From Bacillota bacterium (GTDB taxonomy: Bacteria > Bacillota > Clostridia > Acetivibrionales > DSM-1351), in contig JAEWSZ010000011.1 in NCBI GenBank assembly GCA_023397905.1, forward strand, positions 1 through 16,573: a DNA stretch of 16,573 bases, written 5' to 3'. The notes beneath the pieces are model-generated. The model worked only from the letters and a program-made list of their open reading frames with translations. It had not been told where the DNA came from and searched no databases. Both the position numbers and the translations under genes were made by a program. Positions 1 to 7,369 of the stretch are shown here, piece after piece; position 1 is the first letter of the stretch; every line of letters begins with the position of its first letter.

Positions 1-833
1 CGCTTGTTGCCTTCAAGAGAGAGCTCCATGCTGCCGTCCGCGTTGCTCCGGACTTCGTTTCCGGCATTGCCGGACAGGGACGCTATTACTTCTCCGGCGG
101 ATTTTTCGTCAAAAGTAGTTGCAATTATATTATCTCCGCTGTATATGAGCGCCCGGTCATTTCCGCTGCGGTTCAAAGAAGCCATGGCGGACGTGAGGTC
201 GTCAAAATCAAGCTGTGTCACCAGTACGGGAGTTTCCTCGTCAACATCCGCATTGTTTGAAGTGATGATCTTACGGATGATAAATACATTGCTGGGCAGA
301 CTGGAACTGTTTCCGGTGTCCTTTAAAAATACTATCCGGGGATAGGCGGTGGCCTGCAGCAATATTTTTTTCCAGCTTTCGTAGTTCAGACCCGGATACC
401 TGGTATTGAAGAAATCCCGGCTTTTATTTCCGCCGGTATTGGACAGCACGTAGTCATACTGGGGAAGGTACGAGTAGGTCATTTGGATATACGGAGCTCC
501 GAAAATTGCGTTCTGCAGGGTTTCAACCAGTTTATACTCCGCGAAGTAGTCACGTTTGCTGGTTGCAGCATACCGGACCAGATTCTGATTTTCGGCGGTC
601 TTTTGTGTGAGAGTGATGGCACTGCTGAAAACCCGTTGGGTTTCCTGGGTGATATTTTTAAACATGAGCTGGTATGTTTCGTCAACCTGCCTGCTGATAA
701 GGCTTAGAGATGTAATAGCCAGTATGATGGCCGTGATGGTGGGGATCAGCATGACAATCAGGAACGATCCCAATAAAGATGTAAAAAACCGCTTGGTGCC
801 CATAGAGCGCAGGATTACTTGCTTTAGCCTCAT
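1..833 (-). CDS. N-terminal part of a membrane-anchored sensor/regulator (probable AraC-type), truncated by window edge
   Basis: Reading leftward from the ATG at 833, an uninterrupted frame runs off the left end of the window (about 277 residues, no stop). The start MRLKQVILRSMGTKRFF is preceded by a GAGG-type ribosome binding site. A single hydrophobic segment follows at about residues 20-43 (SLLGSFLIVMLIPTITAIIL). After it comes a long extracytoplasmic region with a coiled segment (SRQVDETYQLMFKNITQETQR) and mixed alpha/beta sequence, as in the Cache-like sensor part of one-TM AraC regulators and YesM kinases. The output domain is outside the window. The short basic N-terminus, single early TM and divergent position beside sugar transport genes resemble the large membrane-bound AraC regulators of Clostridia and Paenibacillus. 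A histidine kinase cannot be excluded. Family assignment is inference; that the gene is real and partial is directly seen. Confidence 0.75.
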   Translation of the reverse strand, partial: MRLKQVILRSMGTKRFFTSLLGSFLIVMLIPTITAIILAITSLSLISRQVDETYQLMFKNITQETQRVFSSAITLTQKTAENQNLVRYAATSKRDYFAEYKLVETLQNAIFGAPYIQMTYSYLPQYDYVLSNTGGNKSRDFFNTRYPGLNYESWKKILLQATAYPRIVFLKDTGNSSSLPSNVFIIRKIITSNNADVDEETPVLVTQLDFDDLTSAMASLNRSGNDRALIYSGDNIIATTFDEKSAGEVIASLSGNAGNEVRSNADGSMELSLEGNK

Positions 834-1165
834 AACAAACCTCGTTTGTAAATTGTACTTATTGTTCAGTTATAACTATAAATACTGGACAGATAATTCC
901 GGAATCATATTATACTAAGGGATATGCTATCAGAATATGGAAGGAAAATCAAAGCGGAAAATCTTGTAAATCACAGGCCGTCATCTCCATACTCCATATG
1001 TCCCATTATACCGGAAACCTGTGGATTTGTCTACTTATGTAACCTGCTCCAAGCCATATAAGAACTGATTTTTTTGTAAGCCGGCAACTATATTTTAACC
1101 TTTTAAAAAAAATATTATTATGATATATTTGAATCGATCTTTATTAAATTTATGAGAGGCTGACG
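834..1165. other. Divergent intergenic region between sensor gene and YesM kinase
   Basis: There is no convincing gene here. On the minus strand a perfect TATAAT lies at 909-914 and could be the -10 of the leftward sensor gene, but no good -35 sits at the expected distance. A 10-bp palindrome, ATTCCGGAAT (896-905), lies just downstream of that -10 and could be an operator. For the rightward kinase the AT-rich stretch 1090-1130 contains TATGAT (1119-1124) as a possible -10, again without a clear -35. The regulatory calls are weak; the arrangement of two divergent genes sharing one control region is clear. Confidence 0.45.
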
Positions 1166-3010
1166 ATGAAACTACTGAAAGTTTTAACAGAAGCAAGTAA
1201 TAATATGAAATTAAAGACTCAGCTGTTGACATCCTTCGGACTGATATGCCTGGCTATCATGTCAATCGGATTGTTCATTACCTACAACCTGGTCACCGAT
1301 ATATTCAAAAAAAATAATGAAGAGTACACTCTGCAGATGTTCAGAAAAGACGAGACGAATATCACCAACCTGATCAACGAGGTTGACAAACTGTCGAAGC
1401 TGGTTTTTGTAAATGATGATTACCAGAAGTCGCTGGCGGGGAATTTCAGTACGGAGGTCGAGCGGGTGGAGACCCGGGTCAAGGTATTTGACCTGTTTTC
1501 AAACATTTTGAAAAACTATGATTACATAAATACCATCTATTCATACGGTCAAAATGGAGATGTGCTGGGTGTCAGCCAGAGCTTCAGCGATTTTCTCCTA
1601 GACTCGGACAGGGAGAGCAGCTTTTTCAGGTCGGAGCTGTTTAAAGAGATACAGGACTCAAAGAGTATGCTGATCTGGCCCGGAGTTTACAAGGAGAAAA
1701 TTTTCAATTTCGAAAATCAAAGGTATTATGATAATATCAATGTTTTGCCGGCCATACGGAAGGTGAATACTCTGAATCAGACCGGAAACTCGGTCAATGT
1801 GGCGGCAAACCTGATAATCAACATAGACGAGAAAAAGCTGTCTGACATATATAACGACAACGACATAAGCCGGAAGTCACAGAAATATATCATAAACGAC
1901 AGCGGAACAATAGTCTCGCATCCGGATAAGAGTCAGATAGGACATGCCGCGCCCATTGAAATGAAGTTTGACAGGAGCGGCCATTATGGGAGCTTTACAA
2001 TAACCGATCCCACAGATACATACCACGTGGTGTATTATAAAATCAACGGCACCAACTGGTGGCTCATAAGGGAAGTGCCCATCGAGGTAGTTCTGAAGGA
2101 TGTTTACATCATAAGGAATATTATCATCATTGTACTCCTGTCCAGCCTCACAGCCGTATTCTGTTTGTCGCTTTTCTGGATATACAGGCTGACAAAGCCG
2201 CTGAATTCACTGAAAATTGCCATGGGCTATGTTGAAAACGGCGACCTGAACGTGAAGCTTGACAAGCTTCCCAGAAATGAGCTGGGGTATCTGGGCAGCC
2301 AGTTCAATAAAATGACAAAAAGCATAAAAGAGCTGATGGCCAACAACATCACCATAGAGCGGGAAAAAAGGAAGATGGAAATAGAAGCTCTGCAGATGCA
2401 GATAAATCCACATTTCATTTTTAATACCATAAATATTATTAAATGGATGGCCATAATAGCCAAAAACAAAAATATCGAAAAGAGCCTGAATACCTTTGGG
2501 AACCTGCTGAAACCGGTATTCCGGGAGTCCAGCCCCCTGTGGACCCTTGAAGAGGAACTGGAATTTATTAAAAATTATCTGGAGATCATCAATTTACGGT
2601 TCGGGGAAAAAATAAAAATCGAACTGGATATACAGGAAGAGATAATGGATCAAAAAGTGCTTAAATTCATGCTGCAGCCTTTTATTGAGAACACCTTCAC
2701 CCATGGCTTCGCCGAGAATTTTACACAGGTGAAAATAAAAATCAGCACTGGAATAATTGAGGACGAAATCCACATACGGGTCAGGGACGACGCCTCCGGC
2801 ATCGGGGAGGAGCGGGTCAACGCCATCAATCAGGAATTGAGCCGGTCATTGTTTGACAGCAACAGGATGATAGGAATAGGCATTTCAAACGTAAACCGGA
2901 GAATAAAACTGTATTTCGGCGAAAAATACGGCATAGGCATTGAAAGCGCTCTTGACCGCGGTACTGAAATCCACATAGTCCTTCCTGAGGTCAAAGAGAC
3001 CGGAAATTAA
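1166..3010 (+). CDS. YesM-family sensor histidine kinase
   Basis: This 614-residue, two-TM sensor kinase follows a GAGAGG site six bases before the ATG. TM1 lies at about 19-41, and an extracytoplasmic Cache/dCACHE-like sensor fills about 42-312. TM2 (IIIIVLLSSLTAVFCLSLFWIY) lies at about 318-340, followed by a HAMP domain (RLTKPLNSLKIAMGYVENGD) to about 390. The His_kinase (PF06580) phosphoacceptor motif INPHFIFNTINI has its histidine at residue 416. The HATPase part shows the N box (LQPFIENTFTHG), a G1 box and the GIGISNVNRRIKLYFG G2 motif. Such kinases sense extracellular sugars and phosphorylate AraC-type YesN response regulators that activate transporter genes downstream. No YesN-type gene lies beside it here. 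The G1 box reads DDASGIG rather than the usual DNGxGI. The position upstream of the ABC permeases suggests it controls them, which is inference. Confidence 0.93.
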   Translation: MKLLKVLTEASNNMKLKTQLLTSFGLICLAIMSIGLFITYNLVTDIFKKNNEEYTLQMFRKDETNITNLINEVDKLSKLVFVNDDYQKSLAGNFSTEVERVETRVKVFDLFSNILKNYDYINTIYSYGQNGDVLGVSQSFSDFLLDSDRESSFFRSELFKEIQDSKSMLIWPGVYKEKIFNFENQRYYDNINVLPAIRKVNTLNQTGNSVNVAANLIINIDEKKLSDIYNDNDISRKSQKYIINDSGTIVSHPDKSQIGHAAPIEMKFDRSGHYGSFTITDPTDTYHVVYYKINGTNWWLIREVPIEVVLKDVYIIRNIIIIVLLSSLTAVFCLSLFWIYRLTKPLNSLKIAMGYVENGDLNVKLDKLPRNELGYLGSQFNKMTKSIKELMANNITIEREKRKMEIEALQMQINPHFIFNTINIIKWMAIIAKNKNIEKSLNTFGNLLKPVFRESSPLWTLEEELEFIKNYLEIINLRFGEKIKIELDIQEEIMDQKVLKFMLQPFIENTFTHGFAENFTQVKIKISTGIIEDEIHIRVRDDASGIGEERVNAINQELSRSLFDSNRMIGIGISNVNRRIKLYFGEKYGIGIESALDRGTEIHIVLPEVKETGN

Positions 3011-3022
3011 TTTTTAAAGCTG

Positions 3023-3066
3023 AGGCTTCCTGATGGCAAATCAAATGTCCGGGAAGCTTTTTTTAA
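3023..3066 (+). terminator. Probable rho-independent terminator after the kinase gene
   Basis: The arm AGGCTTCC (3023-3030) pairs with GGAAGCTT (3052-3059), including one G-U pair, around a loop of about 21 bases. A run of T residues through 3064 follows. It starts 13 bases after the kinase stop codon. The stem is modest and the loop is long, so termination may be incomplete. Confidence 0.55.
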
Positions 3067-3359
3067 GCATATTAGTTTTTTGTCCAAAAAATCGTAAGAT
3101 ATTACAAGAATATTTTTGCACGCTTTTTTCTGAATTTCAAATGTACAAAATTTAATAAGTATTTGCATTCAACTGCCGGAGCAATTAATGTATCATTCAA
3201 TTGTAAGTTCGCCGGGCTGGCCCGGACAACAATTTTCTCCACTCCTTATATGCCGAAATAGGTTGCAACATATTTGAATATACCTGGAATGCAGTAAAAC
3301 AGAGATATTAAGTGTTATGTAAACAATAAAATACAATTCTCGGGAGGGATATTAACATA
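3067..3359 (+). promoter_or_regulatory. Control region/leader of the glycan ABC-transporter operon
   Basis: This AT-rich gap upstream of the first permease contains no gene. TTGCAT (3163-3168) and TAATGT (3186-3191), 17 bp apart, are a weak sigma-A candidate of the kind that needs an activator. Eleven bases upstream of that -35 is AAATGTACAAAAT (3139-3151), which recurs exactly at 15309-15321 above the second transporter operon. Downstream in the putative leader is a stem-loop: CCGGG (3212-3216) pairs with CCCGG (3221-3225) and an outer AATTGT (3199-3204) with ACAATT (3229-3234). The permease ribosome binding site GGGAGG is at 3342-3347. The promoter is uncertain; the repeats are directly visible. 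Confidence 0.4.
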
Positions 3360-4265
3360 ATGATTTCTGCTAAAAGGATCAAAAAAAGAGATATAAATCT
3401 GATAATATGGTGCCTGCCATTTATTGCGCTTGTAATTGCATTTTCCTATGTGCCTCTGTTTGGATGGCTGTACGCATTCTTTGATTATCAGATAGGAATA
3501 CCGCTTTTCAAAAACCAGTTTGAAGGGTTCAAAAATTTTATTGAGATATTCAATTCCACAGGAGAAATATACGGTGTTCTCATAAACACACTGGCCATGA
3601 ATTTCTTGAATTTGCTGGTTTCGCCGCTGCCGGTTATTTTTGCCATAATGCTCAATGAGATAAGGAATCCTGTATTCAAACGGATCACTCAGACGGTTAC
3701 GACAATTCCGAATTTTATAAGCTGGATTATCGTATATTCTCTGGCTTTTTCCATGTTTTCCAGCGAGGGCGTCGTAAACCAGCTGCTGGATGCGCTGCAT
3801 TCAAATATTACCGTGGACTGGATGAACAACATGGAGGCCACATGGTATTTCCAGACTGCCATAGGGATATGGAAGTCGCTGGGCTGGACCTCAATAATAT
3901 ATATAGCCGCAATGACAGGCATAGACTCATCGCTGTATGATGCGGCAAAGGTTGACGGGGCTGGATTTTTAAGCCAGGTGAGGCATATAACCATACCCGG
4001 AATAATGCCTACATTCATTGTACTCATGCTGCTGTCAATAGCCAATATGGTAAGCAGCAACTTTGACCAGTACTTTGTGTTTTATAATTCAGTGGTTGCG
4101 GAGAAAATAGAAGTAGTTGATTATTACGCCTACCGGATAGGCTTCATGATGAATGACTATTCTCTGGGAACTGCCGTCAGTGCCACAAAGTCGGTGGTCA
4201 GCGTCACACTGCTGTTTTTTGTGAATTATCTTTCAAAAATAACCAGAGGCGAATCAATTATTTAA
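3360..4265 (+). CDS. Carbohydrate ABC transporter permease, LplB/YteP type
   Basis: This 301-residue integral membrane protein begins at an ATG 12 bases after GGGAGG. The N-terminus (INLIIWCLPFIALVIAFSYVPLFGWLYAFFDY) is the typical first TM plus the short motif of LplB-like permeases. About six TM segments are apparent. The cytoplasmic EAA loop that docks to the ATPase is seen at about residues 190-218 (YDAAKVDGAGFLSQVRHITIPGIMP). The length is normal for the binding-protein-dependent transport domain (PF00528) in this subgroup. It should form a heterodimeric channel with the next gene product and import an oligosaccharide delivered by the lipoprotein at 5389. No ATPase gene is nearby, as is common for the group, which uses a shared MsmX-like ATPase. 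The exact substrate cannot be read from the sequence; the downstream glycosidases point to a fucose- or mannose-containing glycan. Confidence 0.93.
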   Translation: MISAKRIKKRDINLIIWCLPFIALVIAFSYVPLFGWLYAFFDYQIGIPLFKNQFEGFKNFIEIFNSTGEIYGVLINTLAMNFLNLLVSPLPVIFAIMLNEIRNPVFKRITQTVTTIPNFISWIIVYSLAFSMFSSEGVVNQLLDALHSNITVDWMNNMEATWYFQTAIGIWKSLGWTSIIYIAAMTGIDSSLYDAAKVDGAGFLSQVRHITIPGIMPTFIVLMLLSIANMVSSNFDQYFVFYNSVVAEKIEVVDYYAYRIGFMMNDYSLGTAVSATKSVVSVTLLFFVNYLSKITRGESII

Positions 4266-4278
4266 AAAATAAATTGGT

Positions 4279-4368
4279 AAAGTACCATTCACGCCTTATC
4301 CGGCTCACGGTATGTGCGGGATTTAATATCATTGAAATTTTGTGAGCCAGAAAGGCTAATGATACTTT
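4279..4368 (+). promoter_or_regulatory. Long imperfect inverted repeat between the two permease genes
   Basis: Three successive arms pair in register. AAAGTACCATT (4279-4289) pairs with AATGATACTTT (4358-4368) with one mismatch. GCCTT (4293-4297) pairs with AAGGC (4352-4356), and GGCTCAC (4302-4308) with GTGAGCC (4342-4348). The loop is about 33 bases. The right arm ends exactly at the ATG of the second permease and includes its only purine-rich ribosome binding candidate (AAAGG, 4351-4355). In RNA the structure would hide that site. It lacks a T-run, so a terminator is unlikely. Role in translation control, mRNA processing or stability is inferred. Confidence 0.7.
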
Positions 4369-5247
4369 ATGAAATCTATGGAGTCAATAGGGACTAAATT
4401 TTTCAGAGCTTTAAATTATTTGATAATGCTGATACTTATTGCGGTATGCGTATACCCCTTTTACTATGTATTCATTATCTCCATCAGCGACAGTTCATCC
4501 TTCGGAACTGTTTTCCTGTTGCCAAACAGCGTTGATTTTACCACCTACAGGGTCATATTCAATGACGGCGGCGTATGGAACGCATTGTTTATTTCAGTGG
4601 CGCGCACAGTGCTGGGCATGCTGGTGACATTATTTGTCTGCAGCCTTTTCGGATATCTCATGTCCAAGCAATTTTTTATGAAAAAAGTGATCTACCGTTT
4701 TGTCATAATCACCATGTATTTCAATGCGGGCCTGATACCGTATTACCTGACCATCAAAAGCTATCACCTGACGGACAATTTCCTTGTTTACATTATTCCG
4801 GGAGCGCTGTCGGCCTTCAATGTAATTCTCATAAAGACATTTATAGAGCAGATACCGCCATCCCTGGAGGAGTCGGCCTTCATAGACGGCGCGGGCCTGT
4901 TTCAGGTATTCACCAGGATAATCATACCGGTGTCAAAACCCATTCTGGCGACAATTGCGGTTTTTTCCGCGGTGGGGCAGTGGAATTCCTACATGGACAA
5001 CTACCTGTTCGTACACAATGAATTGCTTCAGACCCTGCAGCTGAAATTGTATCTGCTGCTGACAGAAGCCCAGAGCATGGCCGCAAAAGCCGCACGTTCG
5101 GATTATACCGACATGAACGCACAGCTGACCCCGACCACTGTCAGAATGACCATAACCGTAATCACCACATTTCCGATCCTGCTGGTATATCCTTTTTTAC
5201 AAAGATTCTTTGTAAAAGGCATTATGCTTGGAGCTGTTAAAGGCTGA
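4369..5247 (+). CDS. Carbohydrate ABC transporter permease, LplC/YtcP type
   Basis: This 292-residue partner permease has an N-terminal TM (LIMLILIAVCVYPFYYVFIISISD), typical of the LplC/YtcP branch of CUT1-like permeases. Roughly six TM helices follow. The EAA loop is at about 166-192 (EESAFIDGAGLFQVFTRIIIPVSKPIL). The C-terminal ending LVYPFLQRFFVKGIMLGAVKG is characteristic of the group and shows the gene is full length. The ATG is at 4369; an in-frame ATG three codons later is a possible alternative. The only ribosome binding candidate, AAAGG at 4351-4355, lies inside a long hairpin, which may limit translation. It works with the preceding permease and the following lipoprotein as a sugar importer at the cytoplasmic membrane. 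Confidence 0.93.
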   Translation: MKSMESIGTKFFRALNYLIMLILIAVCVYPFYYVFIISISDSSSFGTVFLLPNSVDFTTYRVIFNDGGVWNALFISVARTVLGMLVTLFVCSLFGYLMSKQFFMKKVIYRFVIITMYFNAGLIPYYLTIKSYHLTDNFLVYIIPGALSAFNVILIKTFIEQIPPSLEESAFIDGAGLFQVFTRIIIPVSKPILATIAVFSAVGQWNSYMDNYLFVHNELLQTLQLKLYLLLTEAQSMAAKAARSDYTDMNAQLTPTTVRMTITVITTFPILLVYPFLQRFFVKGIMLGAVKG

Positions 5248-5278
5248 GTACCATACGAGGCCGTGCGGATAAAAAATG

Positions 5279-5325
5279 ATACCAATGGCGGGAAGGGAGG
5301 TGGCAGGCACTTTCGAAATTGGTAT
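5279..5325 (+). promoter_or_regulatory. Inverted repeat between permease and solute-binding protein genes
   Basis: ATACCAAT (5279-5286) pairs perfectly with ATTGGTAT (5318-5325) around a 31-base purine-rich loop that contains GGAAGGGAGGTGG. That loop is Shine-Dalgarno-like but has no properly spaced start codon. A short T-run follows. Such hairpins between permease and binding-protein genes often mark processing or stability sites that let the binding protein be made in excess. That role is inferred here. Confidence 0.5.
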
Positions 5326-5388
5326 TTTCTATATAGATCATATATGGAATTTGTATTTTTTCACAAAATTATTCTAGGAGGTATTTTT

Positions 5389-7212
5389 ATGAAAAAACTG
5401 GTTTCAACGGGTTCATCTGCAGAAAGACAAAAGAGATCCCCGGGCAGAACAGCAAGAATGAACGGCCTTTTGATCCTGTGCGCCGTGCTTATTGCATTTA
5501 CAGGCTGCGGAGGCAATAGCGGGAGCAATAACGGGGGTTCTTCCTCCGCAACACAGACCGGCCAGACCACGGCTTCGGCAAGCGGTACAACCATGGATAA
5601 AACGCCGGTAACACTGAAAGTCCTGTGGCCCGGCAGCTTTGAAAATCCCGGAGTCCAGGAAACATTGGTGGCAAAGGAAATTGAAAAGCAGACCGGCATA
5701 ACGATGGATCTCATCGTCGATAACAACAATGAAGAGAAGCTCAAGCTGTACGTGGCTTCCGGAGATCTGCCGGACATATGCTTTGCAAATAACAACAGTA
5801 CGGTAAAGAAGAGCCTTCTGGTCCAGAGCGGACTGGCAATTCCTTTGAACAAATATCTGGAATCAAACGGGAAATATATACTGGATAACTACCAGATTCC
5901 CCTTGAAAATTCCAACAAGCTTATTAACAACACGGACGGGAACTACTACTTTCTCCCGTATAACGTAAACCCCGAACCATATCAGAAGCTCGATTTCAGG
6001 CCGGGTTCGGTAGCTTTGAACCTCCGCTGGGATTATTACAAGGAAATGGGCTATCCTGAAGCCAAGACCATAGACGATTTTCTCCAGGTTATGTCGGATA
6101 TGCAGAAAAAGTTTCCAAAAGCGCCTAACGGGAAAAAGACCTATGCCTTTGCAGGATTCAATGACTGGGGTACATGGGGATATTATGTAACCAATATGTA
6201 TTATCTCGGTTATACGGAGGTCACAAATGCCGTATTCAGCCCTGACAAGGAAACAATACACTATAGATTTTCACCTGAGGGGCCATTCTGGGATTCTGTA
6301 GAATTATACTACAAGGCTAATAAATTAGGCCTGTTCGATCCGGATTCCTTCACCATGAAATACGACAATTACGTGGAAAAGGCCAGAAACGGACAGCTGC
6401 TTACAATAGGAGCTTCATGGATAGCAACTGACGCCAATACTTATATACAGAAGGACACAGGAACCGACAAGGGCTTTGAACCCGTTCCCTTCGAGGCCTT
6501 CCCATATTCCTGGGCACATTCCAATACGCAGTCAAAAGCCGGATACTGGGATAACATGGCATTTATATCCAGCAGCTGCAAAACCCCGGACAGGGCAATG
6601 GATCTTTTGAACTACTGCAGGACCTATGAGGGATCAAGACTTATTCACAGCGGTATTAAAGGAACTCATTGGGATGTTATAGACGGAAAACCTCAGATGA
6701 TAGATTCCTTTGTAAAGGAAACAAAGGCAGATCCCAATGTGAACAAGGAAGCAGGTATCGAATTGTATACTGTTCTGGCAGGCTATGAAGGAGCCGCCAT
6801 AGATCCCAATGACAAGAGTTTGCTTGCACTCCAGTCTACAATGGATCTCCAGAAGAAATTTGCCACTCCTCTGGACAATGATTTCAGCCAGCATTACAAC
6901 GCCACCTTCCCCGGAGAGGTGTGGGACAATATGGTGAAGGCGGGAACTGCCAAGCTGCCTGTTGCCAACATATACTATTCCGCATTTGCACCTACGGAAA
7001 CTGATGAAATTAAAAAGATCCACACACAGTGCGAGGAATATTTAAAGAAAAATGTTTCAAAGCTGATACTTGCCAAGAGTGACGAGGAATTTGCAAAAGC
7101 CAAGGATCAGATGATAAAGGATATGAACAAATATGGGCTTGAGAAAATGGATGCATGGTACAATCAGCAGATCGCAGATTCAAACGCAGCATACGAAAGC
7201 CTCATGAAATAA
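5389..7212 (+). CDS. Extracellular solute-binding lipoprotein of the LplA-like (large SBP) family
   Basis: The protein has 607 residues. The frame is open upstream to 5263, but AGGAGG (5376-5381) selects the ATG at 5389. A long basic n-region (residues 1-26) precedes the hydrophobic core GLLILCAVLIAFTGC. The lipidated cysteine is probably C40; the lipobox FTGC has F at -3, slightly unusual. A Gly/Ser/Asn/Thr-rich linker runs to about residue 72. The mature domain opens with TPVTLKVLWPGSFENPGVQ and has LKLYVASGDLPDICFANNN, as in LplA-type sugar binders. Length fits the 500-600 residue group that pairs with LplB/LplC permeases. It should be tethered to the outer face of the membrane and capture the oligosaccharide for the two upstream permeases. 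Ligand identity is unknown; the hydrolases downstream suggest a fucosylated or mannosylated glycan. Confidence 0.92.
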   Translation: MKKLVSTGSSAERQKRSPGRTARMNGLLILCAVLIAFTGCGGNSGSNNGGSSSATQTGQTTASASGTTMDKTPVTLKVLWPGSFENPGVQETLVAKEIEKQTGITMDLIVDNNNEEKLKLYVASGDLPDICFANNNSTVKKSLLVQSGLAIPLNKYLESNGKYILDNYQIPLENSNKLINNTDGNYYFLPYNVNPEPYQKLDFRPGSVALNLRWDYYKEMGYPEAKTIDDFLQVMSDMQKKFPKAPNGKKTYAFAGFNDWGTWGYYVTNMYYLGYTEVTNAVFSPDKETIHYRFSPEGPFWDSVELYYKANKLGLFDPDSFTMKYDNYVEKARNGQLLTIGASWIATDANTYIQKDTGTDKGFEPVPFEAFPYSWAHSNTQSKAGYWDNMAFISSSCKTPDRAMDLLNYCRTYEGSRLIHSGIKGTHWDVIDGKPQMIDSFVKETKADPNVNKEAGIELYTVLAGYEGAAIDPNDKSLLALQSTMDLQKKFATPLDNDFSQHYNATFPGEVWDNMVKAGTAKLPVANIYYSAFAPTETDEIKKIHTQCEEYLKKNVSKLILAKSDEEFAKAKDQMIKDMNKYGLEKMDAWYNQQIADSNAAYESLMK

Positions 7213-7227
7213 AACCGGTTTTGTAAT

Positions 7228-7345
7228 AAAGGGATTGCTGTGAAATAGTAAATTCATATATGTGAAGTTCAAATCGTACCCGCGGACAGGCATAAAATAC
7301 TTTTCACATATATTGGATTTGATTAGTTTGCAGCAATCCTTTTTT
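7228..7345 (+). promoter_or_regulatory. Nested double hairpin with T-run between SBP and GH29 genes (possible attenuator)
   Basis: An outer stem pairs AAAGGGATTGCTG (7228-7240) with CAGCAATCCTTTT (7331-7343), 13 bp with one G-U pair. Inside it, ATATATGTGAA (7256-7266) pairs perfectly with TTCACATATAT (7303-7313). Six T residues (7340-7345) follow the outer right arm, and the GH29 ribosome binding site is only about 12 bases beyond. The layout resembles a leaky terminator that would reduce expression of the hydrolases relative to the binding protein and protect the upstream mRNA 3' end. The pairing is seen directly; the function is inferred. Confidence 0.6.
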
Positions 7346-7369
7346 ATCTACACTCGGAAGGAGATAAAT

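Noticed and set aside
479..918. Small forward-strand frames over the left sensor gene
   Set aside because: They overlap a long open leftward frame that has a recognisable membrane segment and sensor-like sequence; the forward products have no recognisable features.
4439..5021. Overlapping frames inside the second permease gene
   Set aside because: They are alternate-frame shadows of a gene with clear permease motifs and give Cys/His-rich products of no known type.
5263..5388. N-terminal extension of the large solute-binding protein frame
   Set aside because: A clear AGGAGG and a normal lipoprotein signal start at 5389. The upstream residues include the hairpin and do not resemble a signal peptide.
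7211..7222. AAAACCGGTTTT palindrome after the binding-protein stop as a terminator
   Set aside because: As RNA it can form at most four A-U pairs around a tetraloop. The larger hairpin just downstream is a better candidate for any termination.
7262..7369. GTG-initiated extension of the GH29 frame
   Set aside because: It runs through the nested hairpin. AAGGAG is spaced correctly for the ATG at 7370, and the family homology begins there.
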